Positions 11,866 to 12,178 of a DNA stretch of 12,178 nt are shown here, piece after piece. A program made the translations under genes and the position numbers. Below the pieces are notes generated by a model. That model saw only the letters and a program-made list of their open reading frames with translations, did no database searches and was not told where the DNA came from. The first letter of the stretch is position 1. Each line of letters begins with the position of its first letter. This DNA is from RGIG2161 sp964525525 (GTDB lineage Bacteria; Bacillota; Clostridia; Oscillospirales; CAG-272), in assembly GCA_964525525.1 (NCBI GenBank), contig CAZGHD010000059.1, forward strand, positions 1 through 12,178. Direction: 5' to 3'.

Positions 11866-12178
11866 ATGAGAATCGCTCTTGCGGGTAACCCTAACAGCGG
11901 TAAAACAACTATGTACAACGCGCTTACCGGCCGTAACGAAAAAGTCGGTAACTGGGCGGGCGTAACGGTTGAAAAAAAAGAGCACCCTATCAAAAAAAGC
12001 TTTTCTAAAGGCTCTGAAGAGCTGATCGCGGTCGATCTTCCCGGCGCTTACTCGATGTCTCCCTTCACGTCTGAAGAAAGTATCACAAGCTCCTACGTAA
12101 AAAACGAAAATCCCGACGCGATAATCAACATCGTTGATTCCACCAACCTGAGCCGAAGCTTGTTCTTCACGACACAGC
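11866..12178 (+). CDS. feoB: Ferrous iron transport protein B (FeoB), N-terminal part
   Basis: FeoB is the inner-membrane Fe2+ permease with an N-terminal GTP-binding domain. Only the first 104 residues lie in the window; the frame is open at the right edge. The G domain is clear: G1/Walker A GNPNSGKTT (7-15), G2 Thr in AGVTVEKKEH (T34), G3 DLPG (57-60) followed by the typical AYSMSPFTSEE, and the strand INIVDSTNLSRSLFFTTQ that precedes G4 in this family. The protein begins almost directly with the G1 strand, as usual for FeoB. AGGAGG (11850-11855) lies ten bases before the ATG. It lies downstream of feoA, with a separate candidate operator. Confidence 0.96.
   Translation, partial: MRIALAGNPNSGKTTMYNALTGRNEKVGNWAGVTVEKKEHPIKKSFSKGSEELIAVDLPGAYSMSPFTSEESITSSYVKNENPDAIINIVDSTNLSRSLFFTTQ

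Overview
The window looks like a contig from an uncultured, low-to-moderate GC, Gram-positive anaerobe of the class Clostridia (Oscillospiraceae/Ruminococcaceae-like). Reasons: strong AGGAGG-type ribosome binding sites, sigma-A-like promoters with 17-bp spacers, short AT-rich gaps between genes, a TagA-type glycosyltransferase, a divergent RadC, and a DtxR-feoA-feoB locus. A run of ten Ns at 1770-1779 marks a scaffold gap, so this is probably a draft or metagenome assembly.

Layout. (1) smpB on the minus strand enters from the left edge and is nearly complete. (2) A divergent plus-strand operon at 636-3905 encodes an SPFH-domain protein with C-terminal zinc ribbons (interrupted by the gap), a double-zinc-ribbon protein with one C-terminal membrane helix, and a secreted/anchored TPM-domain protein. 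This is the same trio as Bacillus subtilis YdjI/YdjG/YdjH, but no pspA lies beside it. The operon ends in a strong, probably bidirectional terminator. (3) A minus-strand pair at 3949-5360 encodes a multi-pass membrane protein of unknown function and a TagA/WecG/CpsF glycosyltransferase. (4) A divergent XerC/D-type tyrosine recombinase carries the full catalytic set. (5) A 41-residue Asn/Gln/Lys-only-like small protein lies on the minus strand with its own RBS and terminator. (6) manA (class I mannose-6-phosphate isomerase) and a radC-family gene form a plus-strand pair. (7) A minus-strand DUF2798-like membrane protein has a strong promoter and a ~120-nt leader. A minus-strand XRE-family regulator with a large C-terminal domain follows. 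Both genes end in related hairpins. (8) At the right end, a DtxR-family regulator with an iron-type metal ligand set diverges from feoA and the start of feoB. Three copies of an inverted repeat TTAG-N6-CTAA lie in front of feoA (two) and in front of feoB (one).

How the genes work together. The right end reads as a self-contained ferrous-iron uptake circuit: metal-loaded DtxR-type repressor, operators just downstream of the feoA start site and again before feoB, then FeoA and FeoB. The left operon reads as a membrane-associated SPFH platform with zinc-ribbon partners, plausibly an envelope-stress module. The rest is ordinary chromosomal housekeeping (trans-translation, sugar-phosphate metabolism, wall-polymer glycosyl transfer, site-specific recombination). 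The least explained items are the small N/Q/K protein, the DUF2798 leader and the repeated hairpins.
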